DNA of 64,000 bases from Pseudocoprococcus catus (GCF_019734885.1 NZ_JAAXCM010000034.1:96353-160352); one strand, 5' to 3'. Shown: positions 34,994-45,089, numbered from the stretch's first letter. Numbers and translations: made by a program. Notes: a model not told the origin generated them from the sequence alone.

Positions 34994-35911
34994 TTGAATA
35001 ATGTCAGACATCGTACTGGTGCAGGTTTCGCCTACCAGCGCGGTCTCTATGGTTTTGGCATCGGTATTGCTGTTTTAGACAGCGGCATTTATCCCCATCC
35101 GGATTTTAACAGTCCCGACAACCGAATCCGTGTATTCCGCGATTTTGTGAATTACCGCGAAACGCCTTACGACGACAACGGACACGGAACGCATATTGCC
35201 GGTATTATCTCCGGAAATGGCTATTTATCCAAAGGCAGATATATGGGAATGGCCCCGAAATCCCATCTGATCATCCTGAAGATCCTGGATCATCACGGCA
35301 ACGGTACAGCAGAGACCGTCTGCCGGGCCATTGAATGGACCGTCAGACATCAGGCCCGTTTCCATATACGCATTATGAATATTTCTATTGGTGCCAAAGC
35401 CAACCAACTCACCGTCGAAAACCGAATGCTGACAGATGCCGTAGAATATGCATGGGATCACGGATTAATCGTCGTCGCCGCTGCCGGCAATAATGGCCCG
35501 TCCCTGGGAAGCATCACCTCACCGGGAACAAGCCGGAAGGTGATCACTGTCGGTGCCGCACCGGAGATATTCTCACCCGCCGGGCAGAAGAGCAGCTGTA
35601 TTTTCTCCGGAAGAGGGCCCACAAAAAACTGTATTTGCAAACCCGAGATACTTGCACCGGGATTTCAGATCTGTTCCTGCGGAAACCACAAGGAACACCC
35701 CTACACCATCCGCAGCGGCACTTCCATGGCATCCCCTGTTGTCAGCGGCGGTATTGCTTTAATTCTTGATCAATATCCTGATTTAACGAACAAAGAGGTC
35801 AAGCGCTGTCTTTTAAAAAGTGCGCGACCTCTCAATTACCCGAAATCCTATCAGGGATGGGGATTGTTCCATATTCCGGAATGCTTAGACGGCAGATGTG
35901 ACAGCCCTTAA
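34994..35911 (+). CDS. Subtilase (S8) family serine protease, probably intracellular
   Basis: A 305-residue subtilisin-fold protease. The catalytic triad is complete: Asp29 in AVLDSGIYPHPD, His64 in NGHGTHIAG, and Ser244 in SGTSMASPVVSG. The oxyanion Asn166 is in AAAGNNGP. There is no signal peptide and only a very short N-terminal extension, so it resembles intracellular or forespore subtilases such as IspA or YmfA-like proteins. Translation seems to begin at a TTG, with GGAG seven bases upstream. Its stop overlaps that of the convergent ABC-F gene by two bases. Confidence 0.88.
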   Translation: MNNVRHRTGAGFAYQRGLYGFGIGIAVLDSGIYPHPDFNSPDNRIRVFRDFVNYRETPYDDNGHGTHIAGIISGNGYLSKGRYMGMAPKSHLIILKILDHHGNGTAETVCRAIEWTVRHQARFHIRIMNISIGAKANQLTVENRMLTDAVEYAWDHGLIVVAAAGNNGPSLGSITSPGTSRKVITVGAAPEIFSPAGQKSSCIFSGRGPTKNCICKPEILAPGFQICSCGNHKEHPYTIRSGTSMASPVVSGGIALILDQYPDLTNKEVKRCLLKSARPLNYPKSYQGWGLFHIPECLDGRCDSP

Positions 35912-37845
35912 CCCAGGCTGTCACCATCCGCCTCCAATTCTTCCCATAATTCCATCAGCGTCAGCTGTTCTTCATCCAATGCCTCTTTTTCTTTGTTAAT
36001 TTCCATCAGTCTGCTGACATTGGTATAAACCTCTTCCTGTACAAGCAGTTCATCCAGCTCTTTTAACCGGGCATCAATGGCATCAATACGTTCCATTGTC
36101 TTCTTCAGCTGATTTTTACGTTTTCTTTCCTTCGCCTGCAATTCTTTCTGCTGCTTATAATCCATTTTACCCGCACTGACGGTTTCCGCAGCAGCAGTAC
36201 CGGCCGCAACTGATTCCCCGGAAGATTCTGTTGCAGAAGGATTTAACTGTTTTTCTATATAATAATCATAATTGCCGTTATAATTGGCCAGTCCGTTCTC
36301 CGACAACTCAAGGATCCTGGTCGCCACCTGATTGATAAAATATCGGTCATGTGAAACAAAGAGGAGTGTACCGCTGTAAGAACGCAGCGCATTCTCAAGG
36401 ATTTCCCTGGACATAATGTCCAAATGGTTTGTTGGTTCATCCAGAATCAGCAGATTGGCATCAGAGAGCATCAGCTTTGCCAGTGAAACACGTCCCCGCT
36501 CACCGCCGCTTAAATCACGAATATATTTGAAAACATCATCCCCTGTAAACAGGAACGCTGCCAGCACATTTCGGATACGCGTATGCGTCATGGATGGCCA
36601 TGTATCTGAAATTTCATCAAAAATCGTCTTGTTCATATCCAAAACCTGATGTTCCTGATCATAATACCCGATATGTACATTGCTTCCCAAATGGATCAGT
36701 CCCTTATCCGCAGGAATGATCTGGTTGATGATCTTTAAGATTGTTGTCTTACCTGTTCCGTTATCGCCGATCAATGCCACCTTTTCAGAACGTTTGATAT
36801 CTATATTAATATTTGAAAAAAGACGCTGATCGCCAAAAGCCTTGCTCAGGCCTTCTATATGAAGTACATCATTGCCGCTTTGTACATCCGGTGTCAGAGA
36901 TAAATGCATATAAGCATTCACCTCCTGGGGCTTCTCAATACGCTCTGTCTTCTCAAGCATCTTTTCACGGCTCTCAGCACGCTTAATAGATTTCTCCCGA
37001 TTGAAAGATTTCAGCTTCGCAATGACTTCTTCCTGATGCTTGATTTCCTGCTGCTGATTCATCCATGCTTTCAATTCCGCATCACGGATCTGGGCTTTTT
37101 TCTCCGCAAAAGCTGAGTAGTTGCCGCTGTACATCCGTGCCCTATGATTCTCAATCTCCACAACCTTTGTCACAATACGGTCAAGGAAATAACGATCATG
37201 GGCCACGATAATAACCGCACCTTTATAATTCTGCAAAAATGTCTCCAACCAGGCAATAGATTTCATATCCAGGTGGTTTGTCGGCTCATCCAGTAAAATA
37301 ATATCCGGCTTGGTAAGCAGCAGACGCCCCAGGGAAATTCGGGTCTTCTGCCCACCTGAAAGAGAAGAGACCTTCTTATTAAAATCCTCCTCGGAAAATC
37401 CAAGTCCCTTTAAAACACCTGTCACTTCACTTTGAAGGGCATAACCATTTTCCTGCTCAAAAGCATGGTTCAAACGGTCATAGGCAGCATACATCTCCGG
37501 CAGTTTATCTTCATCCGCCTGCTTCATATCCAACTCCAACTGACGAAGCTTATCATAAATTCTGACAACATTCTCACGGACTTTCATCATTTCTTCATAG
37601 ATCGTTGACTCTGAATGAATATCCTGATGCTGTGCCAGATAACCAATCGTCTTACCCCGGCTGATGATCACCTCACCTGAATCCGGCGTCAATTCTCCCA
37701 TGATGATCTTAAGGAGCGTAGACTTTCCTGCACCATTAATACCGACAATCGCTGTTTTCTCGTGATCTTCTATATGGAATGAAATCTTGTCAAGGATAAC
37801 CTCTGTTCCAAAGGCCAGACTGATCTGCTGGCAAGATAATATCAT
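35908..37845 (-). CDS. ABC-F family ATP-binding protein, YfmR/Uup type
   Basis: A 645-residue soluble protein with two ABC domains. Walker A motifs are GINGAGKST (about 36-44) and GDNGTGKTT, signatures LSGGQKTR and LSGGERGR, and Walker B motifs LLDEPTNHLD twice. After the second domain comes a basic/acidic coiled coil (about 560-640, QQKELQAKERKRKNQLKKTM), as in Uup/YfmR-type factors. A linker between domains reads EKTERIEKPQEV. ABC-F proteins act on ribosomes, so export is unlikely. Monocistronic, convergent with the subtilase gene. Confidence 0.92.
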   Translation of the reverse strand: MILSCQQISLAFGTEVILDKISFHIEDHEKTAIVGINGAGKSTLLKIIMGELTPDSGEVIISRGKTIGYLAQHQDIHSESTIYEEMMKVRENVVRIYDKLRQLELDMKQADEDKLPEMYAAYDRLNHAFEQENGYALQSEVTGVLKGLGFSEEDFNKKVSSLSGGQKTRISLGRLLLTKPDIILLDEPTNHLDMKSIAWLETFLQNYKGAVIIVAHDRYFLDRIVTKVVEIENHRARMYSGNYSAFAEKKAQIRDAELKAWMNQQQEIKHQEEVIAKLKSFNREKSIKRAESREKMLEKTERIEKPQEVNAYMHLSLTPDVQSGNDVLHIEGLSKAFGDQRLFSNINIDIKRSEKVALIGDNGTGKTTILKIINQIIPADKGLIHLGSNVHIGYYDQEHQVLDMNKTIFDEISDTWPSMTHTRIRNVLAAFLFTGDDVFKYIRDLSGGERGRVSLAKLMLSDANLLILDEPTNHLDIMSREILENALRSYSGTLLFVSHDRYFINQVATRILELSENGLANYNGNYDYYIEKQLNPSATESSGESVAAGTAAAETVSAGKMDYKQQKELQAKERKRKNQLKKTMERIDAIDARLKELDELLVQEEVYTNVSRLMEINKEKEALDEEQLTLMELWEELEADGDSLG

Positions 37846-37980
37846 ATGAAACTCCTCCTGTTTTTAAACTTTACTTTCCATTATACCGTTTCCTTGAACT
37901 TGTTGCAAGCTGTGAATTGGAGCGTACCTGACAAAAATACGTTTATTACATTTATTCATGTGTTTATAACGAAACATTGA

Positions 37981-38048
37981 TTGACAATAAAATATCATTT
38001 AGTTATAATATTTATGTATAGCACTGACTATTGTGAATTAATTATCAG
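37981..38048 (+). promoter_or_regulatory. rex promoter and possible Rex operator
   Basis: Perfect sigma-A promoter: TTGACA 37981-37986, 17 nt, TATAAT 38004-38009. Downstream, TTGTGAATTAATTATCA (38031-38047) has one full half-site of the Rex consensus TTGTGAA-N4-TTCACAA and a weak second half. Autoregulation by Rex is plausible. The rest of the 37846-38133 gap shows nothing else. Confidence 0.55.
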
Positions 38049-38133
38049 ATTTTTGTACATATCTCTATCAGTTTACTTTGTGATTGTTCTATAAAGATAC
38101 GTATACGAAATACATGAAACAGGAGTGATTAAA

Positions 38134-38796
38134 ATGTCAGAAAGAGGTATATCATCAGCTGTAATCCGCAGATTACCAAGGTATTACAGGTATCTGGGAG
38201 AATTACTTGAGAACAATGTTGTTAGAATTTCATCCAAGGAATTAAGCATCCGTATGAAGGTAACTGCATCACAAATTCGACAGGACCTTAACAATTTCGG
38301 TGGATTTGGTCAGCAGGGATATGGTTATAATGTGGAATATCTCTTTGAAGAAATCGGTAAGATCCTCGGATTAAACACCATTCAGAATATGATCATCATC
38401 GGTGCCGGAAATCTTGGTCAGGCACTGGCGAACTATGATTTTGACCGTATTGGCTTCAGAGTGATCGGTATTTTTGATGCCAATCCTCGTCTTGAAGGAC
38501 TTGCCGTACATGGCATTGAGATTAAGATGGTAGATGAACTGGAAGAATTCATCAAAACCCATGAAATCCATGTTGCCACACTGACCGTTCCGAAGAAGAA
38601 TGCACGTACCATCGCCAGCCAGCTGGAAGAGTGGGGCATTTGTGCTATCTGGAATTTTGCACCGACAGATCTTCATGTATCCGATGATGTCTGTGTAAAG
38701 AATGTCCATCTTGACGAAAGTCTGATGACATTATCCTACAACTTCCGCAATCGCGGCAAAGAAAAATACAGCTACCATTCTTATATGGATGACTGA
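38134..38796 (+). CDS. rex: Redox-sensing transcriptional repressor Rex
   Basis: A 220-residue repressor that senses the NADH/NAD+ ratio and controls fermentation genes. The N-terminal winged helix (VIRRLPRYYRYLGELL, then TASQIRQDLNNFGGFGQQGYGYNV) is diagnostic. The Rossmann domain starts at about residue 85 (IIIGAGNLGQALANY). The C-terminus (YNFRNRGKEKY) completes the swapped helix. The ATG has AGGAG eight bases upstream; the GTG three codons earlier lies inside that site. Strong own promoter and a hairpin after the stop. Confidence 0.97.
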   Translation: MSERGISSAVIRRLPRYYRYLGELLENNVVRISSKELSIRMKVTASQIRQDLNNFGGFGQQGYGYNVEYLFEEIGKILGLNTIQNMIIIGAGNLGQALANYDFDRIGFRVIGIFDANPRLEGLAVHGIEIKMVDELEEFIKTHEIHVATLTVPKKNARTIASQLEEWGICAIWNFAPTDLHVSDDVCVKNVHLDESLMTLSYNFRNRGKEKYSYHSYMDD

Positions 38797-38819
38797 TCAA
38801 CCGGACATTGATTGATGAC

Positions 38820-38856
38820 AGCTGAAGAGCAGCTTTCCTGCTCTTCAGCTAATTTT
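38820..38856 (+). terminator. Hairpin after rex
   Basis: AGCTGAAGAGCAG (38820-38832) pairs perfectly with CTGCTCTTCAGCT (38838-38850). Only a short T run (AATTTTCT) follows, so termination may be partial. Confidence 0.7.
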
Positions 38857-38879
38857 CTGTTTAAAAGGAGATAAGCATT

Positions 38880-40403
38880 ATGGAGTATCTTGTCACCGGA
38901 AGGCAGGCAAAAGCCATTGATACCTATACTATCGAACAAACCGGCATCCCTTCTCTTGTTCTTATGGAACGGGCTTCTTTATGTGTTGCAGAGGAAGTCC
39001 AAAAAACAGCCGATCAGATGCATCTTCCTGTTGTCAGAATCGCTGTCGTCTGCGGCAGCGGCAACAATGGTGGGGACGGCATCGCTACTGCCAGAATTCT
39101 TCACGAAAGAGGCTTGGATGTCTGTATTTTCCTTGCGGGCAAAAGAGAGAAAATGTCCGCCGATTGTCAGAAACAATTAGCCATTGCCGAAAAATTATCA
39201 GTGCCTATCGGCAATGGAACGGATCTTAGCGCATATAATATAATCATCGATGCCATCTTCGGTATCGGCCTTGACCGACCGGTTGAAGGCAATTACAGAG
39301 ACTGGATCACAGCCATCAACCATGCGGCATCATGCGGCAGCTGCATTATTGCTATTGATATTCCTTCTGGTATCCATACTGACAGCGGTCATGTCATGGG
39401 TCTTGCTGTCCGTGCCCGCAAGACTGTCACTTTCGGTTACGTCAAAACAGGTTTGGTCTTTTATCCCGGAGCCGATTACGCCGGACAGGTGATCTGCCGT
39501 GATATTGGTTTTGATCCGGCTGCCCGGAAGGCTGTTGGACTGCAGTATATAACTTATACGAAGGATGACTGCCAAAGGCTGCCTAAACGATGTGCTGATT
39601 CCAACAAAGGGACTTACGGTCATGTACTAATCATCGCCGGAAGTAAAAACATGGCCGGTGCCGCGTATTTTTCTGCACTGGCTGCCTATAGAATGGGCGT
39701 CGGACTTGTCACCGTCTATACACCCGAAAGCAATCGGTGTATTCTTCAGCAGCTATTGCCTGAAGCAGTTCTTAAAACCTATCCGGATACACAGGAAGAT
39801 TTCTCTGCCCTCCCGGATCTGTTGAAAAATTATCAGGCCATTGTTCTCGGTCCGGGACTCGGCCAGGGACCTGCCGCCGAAAATATTGTCAGAACAGTAA
39901 CAGCTTCCGATTGTCAGATTCCACTGATCATTGATGCCGATGCCTTAAATATTCTTTCAAAAAACCGGAATTGGCTGTCAGAATCCATGATTCCTACAGT
40001 CATTACGCCGCATATGAAAGAACTTTCACGACTAACTGGCCATAATATCCAATATCTTAAAGAAAATTTGGTACAAGTTTGTGAAGCATTTACGCGTGAA
40101 TATGGTGTAATATGTATTGCGAAAGATACAAGAACCATGATTATTGATAATTTTGAAACAATATATATCAATTTATCAGGCAATAACGGCATGTCTACCG
40201 GCGGCAGCGGTGACATTCTGACAGGAATGATCGCAGGTCTCTGCGGACAGCACATGCCTTTAAACCAAGCAGCCCGCCTGGGAGTCTATCTACATGGACG
40301 TGCAGGAGATATAGCTGCATCCAGCAAAGGATTTCATTCAATGACAGCTTCTGATGTTTTAAATGCTATCCCTGAATTATTGAAAAAGATCACTATGAAC
40401 TAA
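38880..40403 (+). CDS. nnr: Bifunctional NAD(P)H-hydrate epimerase / ADP-dependent dehydratase
   Basis: Repairs damaged NAD(P)H hydrates. 507 residues in two parts: an N-terminal YjeF_N epimerase domain (1-215; GSGNNGGDGIATAR at about 60-73) and a C-terminal carbohydrate-kinase-like dehydratase domain (about 230-507). The latter has GHVLIIAGSKNMAGAA, VLGPGLGQ, the nucleotide-binding IDADALNIL, and GNNGMSTGGSGDILTGMIAG. AAAGGAG precedes the ATG. It begins a run of same-direction genes with alr and mazF, an order often seen in Firmicutes (acpS-nnr-alr-ndoA). Confidence 0.95.
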   Translation: MEYLVTGRQAKAIDTYTIEQTGIPSLVLMERASLCVAEEVQKTADQMHLPVVRIAVVCGSGNNGGDGIATARILHERGLDVCIFLAGKREKMSADCQKQLAIAEKLSVPIGNGTDLSAYNIIIDAIFGIGLDRPVEGNYRDWITAINHAASCGSCIIAIDIPSGIHTDSGHVMGLAVRARKTVTFGYVKTGLVFYPGADYAGQVICRDIGFDPAARKAVGLQYITYTKDDCQRLPKRCADSNKGTYGHVLIIAGSKNMAGAAYFSALAAYRMGVGLVTVYTPESNRCILQQLLPEAVLKTYPDTQEDFSALPDLLKNYQAIVLGPGLGQGPAAENIVRTVTASDCQIPLIIDADALNILSKNRNWLSESMIPTVITPHMKELSRLTGHNIQYLKENLVQVCEAFTREYGVICIAKDTRTMIIDNFETIYINLSGNNGMSTGGSGDILTGMIAGLCGQHMPLNQAARLGVYLHGRAGDIAASSKGFHSMTASDVLNAIPELLKKITMN

Positions 40404-40430
40404 AAAGCAACGCTTAATTTGGAGGGAAAT

Positions 40431-41612
40431 ATGAAAAACACTTATCGTGCCTGCGCCGAGATAAATTTAGACGCACTGAAACATAATATACAGGAGATCC
40501 AGGCTGTTCTCGGTGATACAAAGCTTATGTGTGTTATCAAGACAAACGCCTACGGCCACGGCGCCGTAGTCCTTGCCCGTGAACTTGCAGCCATGGGGGC
40601 TTACGGTTTTGCCGTTGCCACCGTTGATGAAGGTATCGAGCTGCGCAACAACGGTATTATCCAGCCGATTCTTGTTCTCGGTTTTGTCGCAAAGGAGCAG
40701 TATGCGGATATGATCACCTATCATATCATGCCGGCTATTTTTACATACAGTATGGCCAAAGATTTCGATGCTGTTGCCAGCTCCATGCATACCGTTGCCG
40801 ATGTTCATATCAAACTTGATACAGGTATGAGCAGAATCGGTTTTAAGTCCGATGAAGAAAGTGTTGACGCCACTGTCCAGGGTATTGTTATGATCAATTC
40901 TCTTCTCAAGAATATCCGTATCGACGGTATTTTTACTCATTTTGCATGTGCTGACTGTGAAAACGACCAGATGACATTTGAACAGCTGAAGCGTTTTGAC
41001 AATGTGATTGAACAGCTTGAAGCCAACGGCGTACACATTCCGATCAGACATTGTGCCAACAGTGCCGCCATCATCAAATATCCGGGTATGCGTATGAATA
41101 TGGCCCGGGCAGGTATTATTATCTACGGCCTTTATCCTTCCGATGAAGTTGATAAAGATATCATCAAGCTGGAACCTGTGATGCGTTTAAAGAGTCACGT
41201 CATCTATGTAAAAACCGTGGAACCGGGAACAACTGTCGGATATGGTGCAACCTTTACCTGTGAACGTCCGACACGCATTGCTACAGTTTCTATCGGATAC
41301 GGAGATGGCTACCCAAGAGGTTTATCCAACAAAGGCCGTGTCCTCATCGGCAGTCAGTCCTGGCCGATCATCGGCCGCGTCTGTATGGATCAGCTGATGG
41401 TAGATGTCACAGATGCAGATTATGAGATCAAACAGGGCGATGAAGTTGTTCTCGTCGGCTCTCAGGGCAGTGAGAACATTTCCGTAGAAGAGGTCGCTGC
41501 CATCAACAATTCTTTTAATTACGAATTTGTATGTGATATCAACCGACGTGTACCGCGTGTATATTATCGTGATGGTGAAGTTGTTGATATTGTGAATTAT
41601 CTTCGCTCATAA
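40431..41612 (+). CDS. alr: Alanine racemase
   Basis: Interconverts L- and D-alanine for peptidoglycan. 393 residues. The PLP lysine is in VIKTNAYGHGAV (Lys37), the second catalytic residue is the tyrosine in VGYGATFTCERP, and the PLP phosphate region reads SIGYGDGYPR. GGAGG precedes the ATG at 40431; the in-frame TTG at 40419 includes that site. 27 nt after nnr, likely co-transcribed. Confidence 0.97.
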   Translation: MKNTYRACAEINLDALKHNIQEIQAVLGDTKLMCVIKTNAYGHGAVVLARELAAMGAYGFAVATVDEGIELRNNGIIQPILVLGFVAKEQYADMITYHIMPAIFTYSMAKDFDAVASSMHTVADVHIKLDTGMSRIGFKSDEESVDATVQGIVMINSLLKNIRIDGIFTHFACADCENDQMTFEQLKRFDNVIEQLEANGVHIPIRHCANSAAIIKYPGMRMNMARAGIIIYGLYPSDEVDKDIIKLEPVMRLKSHVIYVKTVEPGTTVGYGATFTCERPTRIATVSIGYGDGYPRGLSNKGRVLIGSQSWPIIGRVCMDQLMVDVTDADYEIKQGDEVVLVGSQGSENISVEEVAAINNSFNYEFVCDINRRVPRVYYRDGEVVDIVNYLRS

Positions 41613-41694
41613 TCAGAGATTTTCGCAGTCCTGATGAATACACTTTCGATAAACGGGAATAATGCTTTTAAAGTTTATCAGGAGTGTGATATGC

Positions 41695-42042
41695 GTGATC
41701 ATTAAAAGAGGCGATATATATTATGCAGATCTCAGACCGGTTATCGGCTCGGAACAGGGCGGTGTCAGACCGGTACTGATCATTCAAAACGATACCGGCA
41801 ACCGTCACAGTCCCACCGTTATCTGTGCGGCCATTACATCACGGATGAACAAGGCAAAACTGCCTACCCATGTGGAACTGGATGCCGAACGTTATAAACT
41901 TGTCAAGAATTCCGTTGTCCTTCTGGAACAGGTGCGGACTATTGACAAAAAGCGACTGAAAGAAAAGGTCTGTCATCTGGATGATGAAATTCTCAAAAAA
42001 GTAGACCGTGCGTTAAGCATCAGTCTTGAACTGGATACATAA
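41695..42042 (+). CDS. mazF: MazF/NdoA (EndoA) family endoribonuclease toxin
   Basis: A 115-residue PemK/MazF-type RNase that cleaves mRNA at short sequences. Family features: [27 protein letters not shown] at the start (the GD-Y--L and S-QGG-RP elements), then NSPTV-like [13 protein letters not shown], and a C-terminal [14 protein letters not shown]. Translation most likely begins at the GTG (41695), with AGGAG ten bases upstream. An ATG at 41691 gives only MRDH then stop. In bacilli a mazE-type antitoxin gene precedes it, but here only 82 nt without an ORF separate it from alr. Confidence 0.93.
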   Translation: MIIKRGDIYYADLRPVIGSEQGGVRPVLIIQNDTGNRHSPTVICAAITSRMNKAKLPTHVELDAERYKLVKNSVVLLEQVRTIDKKRLKEKVCHLDDEILKKVDRALSISLELDT

Positions 42043-42048
42043 TTCCGG

Positions 42049-42078
42049 GGCTGTCTCGTTATGAGGCAGCTTTTTTCT
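42049..42078 (+). terminator. Terminator after mazF
   Basis: GCTGTCTC pairs with GAGGCAGC (one G-U) around GTTAT, then TTTTTT. It ends the nnr-alr-mazF run. Confidence 0.85.
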
Positions 42079-42115
42079 TGCAGCGGAAAATTCTGCAGGC
42101 AGGATTCTTTTTTAT

Positions 42116-42144
42116 TTGACGAACAACTGCAAATCTGGTATATT
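42116..42144 (+). promoter_or_regulatory. Promoter of the CNNM-type gene
   Basis: TTGACG 42116-42121, 17-nt spacer, TATATT 42139-42144, about 36 nt before the ATG. Confidence 0.65.
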
Positions 42145-42180
42145 TTTAGATAAAACAAAGAAAAAGGAGCGATTATTTTC

Positions 42181-43485
42181 ATGGACGACGGACACCCCAT
42201 TATACGTATCGTCATATTTATTATTTTATTGCTGATCAATGCAGCCTTTACCGGCACAGAGGTGGCTGTTTCAGCAGTCAATGAATCTGTTCTGAACAAG
42301 AAGAAAGATGAAGGTGACAAGAAAGCCGCCAGAATCCTTCAGTTTATCGGACAGCCTGCGGCATTCATGAGCACCATTGACCTGATCAGCGCGGCAGTGA
42401 CTATTATTGCCGGTGCCTTTGTTGCAAGACCTTTTTTTACAGATCTGACTTCACTATTGATGGCACAGGTCCATCTGATGTACTGGCCGGCAGCCATCCT
42501 CAGCCATCTGGCAGTATGCCTGATCATTATTTACTTTGTCACGGTTTTCGGTATTCTATTTCCAAAGCGTCTGGCATTTAAGCACGCTGAGAAATGGGCC
42601 TATTCAGCCATTCGTATCGTAACATTGATTGGCACTGTCTGTAAGCCTTTTGTTGCTCTCATCAATGCTTCTGTCAGCCTTCTCGTTCGTCTTGCGGGCA
42701 TCAACCCCAAGGATATCGAAGAGAATGTCACAGAAGAAGAGATTATCATGATGGTCAGTGAAGGCCATGAACAGGGCGTCATTGAAGCCAGTGAAGCTGA
42801 GATGATCAGCAATATCTTCAAATTTGACGATAAAGAAGTTGCTGATATCATGACTCACCGGCGTCATATCTGCGCTGTTGACTGCGAACTCTCTCTCAGT
42901 GAGGCAGCTGAACTGATGGCCCGAGAGCGTTATTCCCGTTATCCTGTATTCGAGAATGACACAGATAATATCATTGGTATTCTTCATCTGAAGGATGTCA
43001 TGCGTCTTATTGTCAGCGGAGAGACAGATGCTTCCATCAAAGAGGTCATGCGCAAACCGGTATTTGTACCGGATACCCAGAATATCAATTCCCTGTTCCG
43101 CGAAATGCAGGCCAAGAAGGTTCATATGGCTATCGTCGTTGATGAATACGGCCAGTCCTGCGGTCTTGTCGCCATGGAAGATATCCTTGAAGAAATCGTC
43201 GGCAATATTCTTGACGAATATGATCCCGATGAAGACAATATACAGATTATCGGCGGTGCCTATCTGATGAAAGGTCTGACACCGCTTGAAGATATTACCC
43301 GTACCCTTGGAATTACTTTTGATGATGATTTTGAAACACTGAATGGTTTACTGATCTCCAAACTGGAACATATTCCTCAGAACAATGAATTTGCCAGTGT
43401 TGATATTGACGGCTATACTTTCAAAGTCATGAGTGTCAAGGATAACGCCATCAGCCTTGTCAAGGTTACCAAAATTACGGGTTGA
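42181..43485 (+). CDS. CNNM/HlyC-CorC family membrane protein with CBS pair
   Basis: A 434-residue protein. The DUF21/CNNM membrane domain (about 1-190, four helices, including [14 protein letters not shown] at 20-33) is followed by two CBS domains (about 215-335, [16 protein letters not shown] and [13 protein letters not shown]). A CorC_HlyC transporter-associated domain (about 350-434, [17 protein letters not shown]) ends it. Such proteins are linked to Mg2+ (and Co2+) efflux or homeostasis, with CBS domains sensing Mg-ATP. The gene has its own promoter. Confidence 0.9.
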   Translation: MDDGHPIIRIVIFIILLLINAAFTGTEVAVSAVNESVLNKKKDEGDKKAARILQFIGQPAAFMSTIDLISAAVTIIAGAFVARPFFTDLTSLLMAQVHLMYWPAAILSHLAVCLIIIYFVTVFGILFPKRLAFKHAEKWAYSAIRIVTLIGTVCKPFVALINASVSLLVRLAGINPKDIEENVTEEEIIMMVSEGHEQGVIEASEAEMISNIFKFDDKEVADIMTHRRHICAVDCELSLSEAAELMARERYSRYPVFENDTDNIIGILHLKDVMRLIVSGETDASIKEVMRKPVFVPDTQNINSLFREMQAKKVHMAIVVDEYGQSCGLVAMEDILEEIVGNILDEYDPDEDNIQIIGGAYLMKGLTPLEDITRTLGITFDDDFETLNGLLISKLEHIPQNNEFASVDIDGYTFKVMSVKDNAISLVKVTKITG

Positions 43486-43550
43486 TTCTTCACGAAACAA
43501 ATGATAGAATATATAGGTTGATATTTTTAGTACGAGATAGGAGTGTAATT

Positions 43551-44279
43551 ATGTCAGGACATTCTAAGTTTGCGAATATTAAGCATAAAAAAGAGAAGAA
43601 TGATGCTGCTAAAGGTAAAATTTTTACAATCATCGGCCGTGAATTGGCTGTAGCTGTTAAAGAGGGCGGCTCTGACCCAAACAATAACAGCAGACTGCGT
43701 GATGTTATTGCCAAGGCGAAAGCCAACAACATGCCTAATGATACAATCGAACGTGGTATCAAGAAAGCTGCCGGCGACCTTGGCTCTGTTAACTATGAAA
43801 ACAATACATACGAAGGCTACGGTCCAAGCGGTGTTGCCATTATCGTTGAGACACTGACTGACAACCGTAACCGTACAGCTGCCAATGTAAGAAGTGCTTT
43901 CACAAAGGGCGGCGGTTCCATTGGTACAAGTGGTTGTGTATCCTTCATGTTCGATAAGAAAGGTCAGATTATCATTGACAAAGAAGAATGTGAGATGGAT
44001 GCAGATGATCTGATGATGATTGCCTTGGATGCAGGTGCAGAAGACTTCAGCGATGAAGAAGATTCTTACGAGATCATCACTGATCCGGATGACTTCAGTG
44101 CAGTTCGTGATGCCCTTGAAAAAGAAGGTATCCCAATGGCTGAAGCTGAGGTAACAATGGTTCCTCAGACATGGGCAACTCTGACTAACGAAGAAGATAT
44201 TAAGAAAATGAACCGTATTCTGGACCTCCTTGATGAAGATGATGATGTTCAGAACGTTTATCACAACTGGGACGAATAA
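43551..44279 (+). CDS. yebC: YebC/PmpR family protein
   Basis: A 242-residue member of the universal YebC/TACO1 family. The start [23 protein letters not shown] is diagnostic. The usual third-position W of MSGHSKW is F here. NPRLR-like [29 protein letters not shown] and [14 protein letters not shown] follow. Older literature calls it a transcription regulator; recent work ties YebC to ribosomes stalled on proline runs. AGGAG precedes the ATG at 43551; the longer frame from 43482 overlaps the previous gene's stop. Followed at 15 nt by proC. Confidence 0.95.
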   Translation: MSGHSKFANIKHKKEKNDAAKGKIFTIIGRELAVAVKEGGSDPNNNSRLRDVIAKAKANNMPNDTIERGIKKAAGDLGSVNYENNTYEGYGPSGVAIIVETLTDNRNRTAANVRSAFTKGGGSIGTSGCVSFMFDKKGQIIIDKEECEMDADDLMMIALDAGAEDFSDEEDSYEIITDPDDFSAVRDALEKEGIPMAEAEVTMVPQTWATLTNEEDIKKMNRILDLLDEDDDVQNVYHNWDE

Positions 44280-44294
44280 GAAAGGCGTAAGAAG

Positions 44295-45089
44295 ATGTAT
44301 CAGTTTGGTTTTATCGGCATGGGCAATATGGGATCAGCAATGCTTAAGGGCTGTCTGTCTGTTTTCCCTGCCAACACCCTTGCCTTCTCAAGAAAAGATG
44401 CCGCCAAAGGCGAAGCTTTGTCACTGGAAACAGGGGCTGTCTGGATTGACAGTAACCGCACATGTGCCGAACAATCCAGATACATTATTCTTGCTGTCAA
44501 ACCTCAGTTTTACGACGGCGTTTTAAAGGAAATCCAGCCGGTACTTGATGATTCCAGAATCATCATTTCCCTGGCACCAAGCTATTCAATCGCAGATCTG
44601 AAGCAGTCCCTTGGTTCATCCGTGCGTATTGTCCGCGCCATGCCGAATACGCCGGCGATGGTGGGTGAGGGTATGACAGGTCTTTCCTGGTCTGATGATG
44701 ACTTTTCAGAATCAGAACGCACGGAACTGATGCAGTTCTTTACATCATTCGGCAAGGCTGAGACGGTTCCTGAAAATCTGATGGATGCTGTTACCGCAGC
44801 CAGCGGAAGTTCACCTGCCTTTATTTACATGATGATCGAAGCTTTGGCAGACGGTGTTGTAAAATACGGTATGCCCCGTGATAAGGCCTATACCTTTGTT
44901 TCCCAGGCAGTCCTCGGTTCCGCAAAGATGGTTCTCGAAACAGGTGAACATCCGGGTCTGCTCAAAGACAACGTCTGTTCACCGGGCGGTACAACTATTG
45001 CGGCTGTTGCTGAACTTGAAGCATCCGGTTTCAGAAGCAGTCTGATCAAAGCGGCTTCCGCCGTCTGCGATCGCTGCAGGAATATGTAG
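44295..45089 (+). CDS. proC: Pyrroline-5-carboxylate reductase
   Basis: Last step of proline synthesis, reducing P5C with NAD(P)H. 264 residues. The Rossmann start is FGFIGMGNMGSAMLKG (4-19). VRAMPNTPAMVGEGMTG is at about 116-132, and the signature VTAASGSSPAFIYMMIEAL lies at about 165-183, with VCSPGGTTIAAVAELE near the end. Tightly downstream of yebC, so probably co-transcribed. The combination with a proline-stall factor is suggestive but may be chance. A GC-rich hairpin after the stop reaches into the next reading frame. Confidence 0.96.
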   Translation: MYQFGFIGMGNMGSAMLKGCLSVFPANTLAFSRKDAAKGEALSLETGAVWIDSNRTCAEQSRYIILAVKPQFYDGVLKEIQPVLDDSRIIISLAPSYSIADLKQSLGSSVRIVRAMPNTPAMVGEGMTGLSWSDDDFSESERTELMQFFTSFGKAETVPENLMDAVTAASGSSPAFIYMMIEALADGVVKYGMPRDKAYTFVSQAVLGSAKMVLETGEHPGLLKDNVCSPGGTTIAAVAELEASGFRSSLIKAASAVCDRCRNM

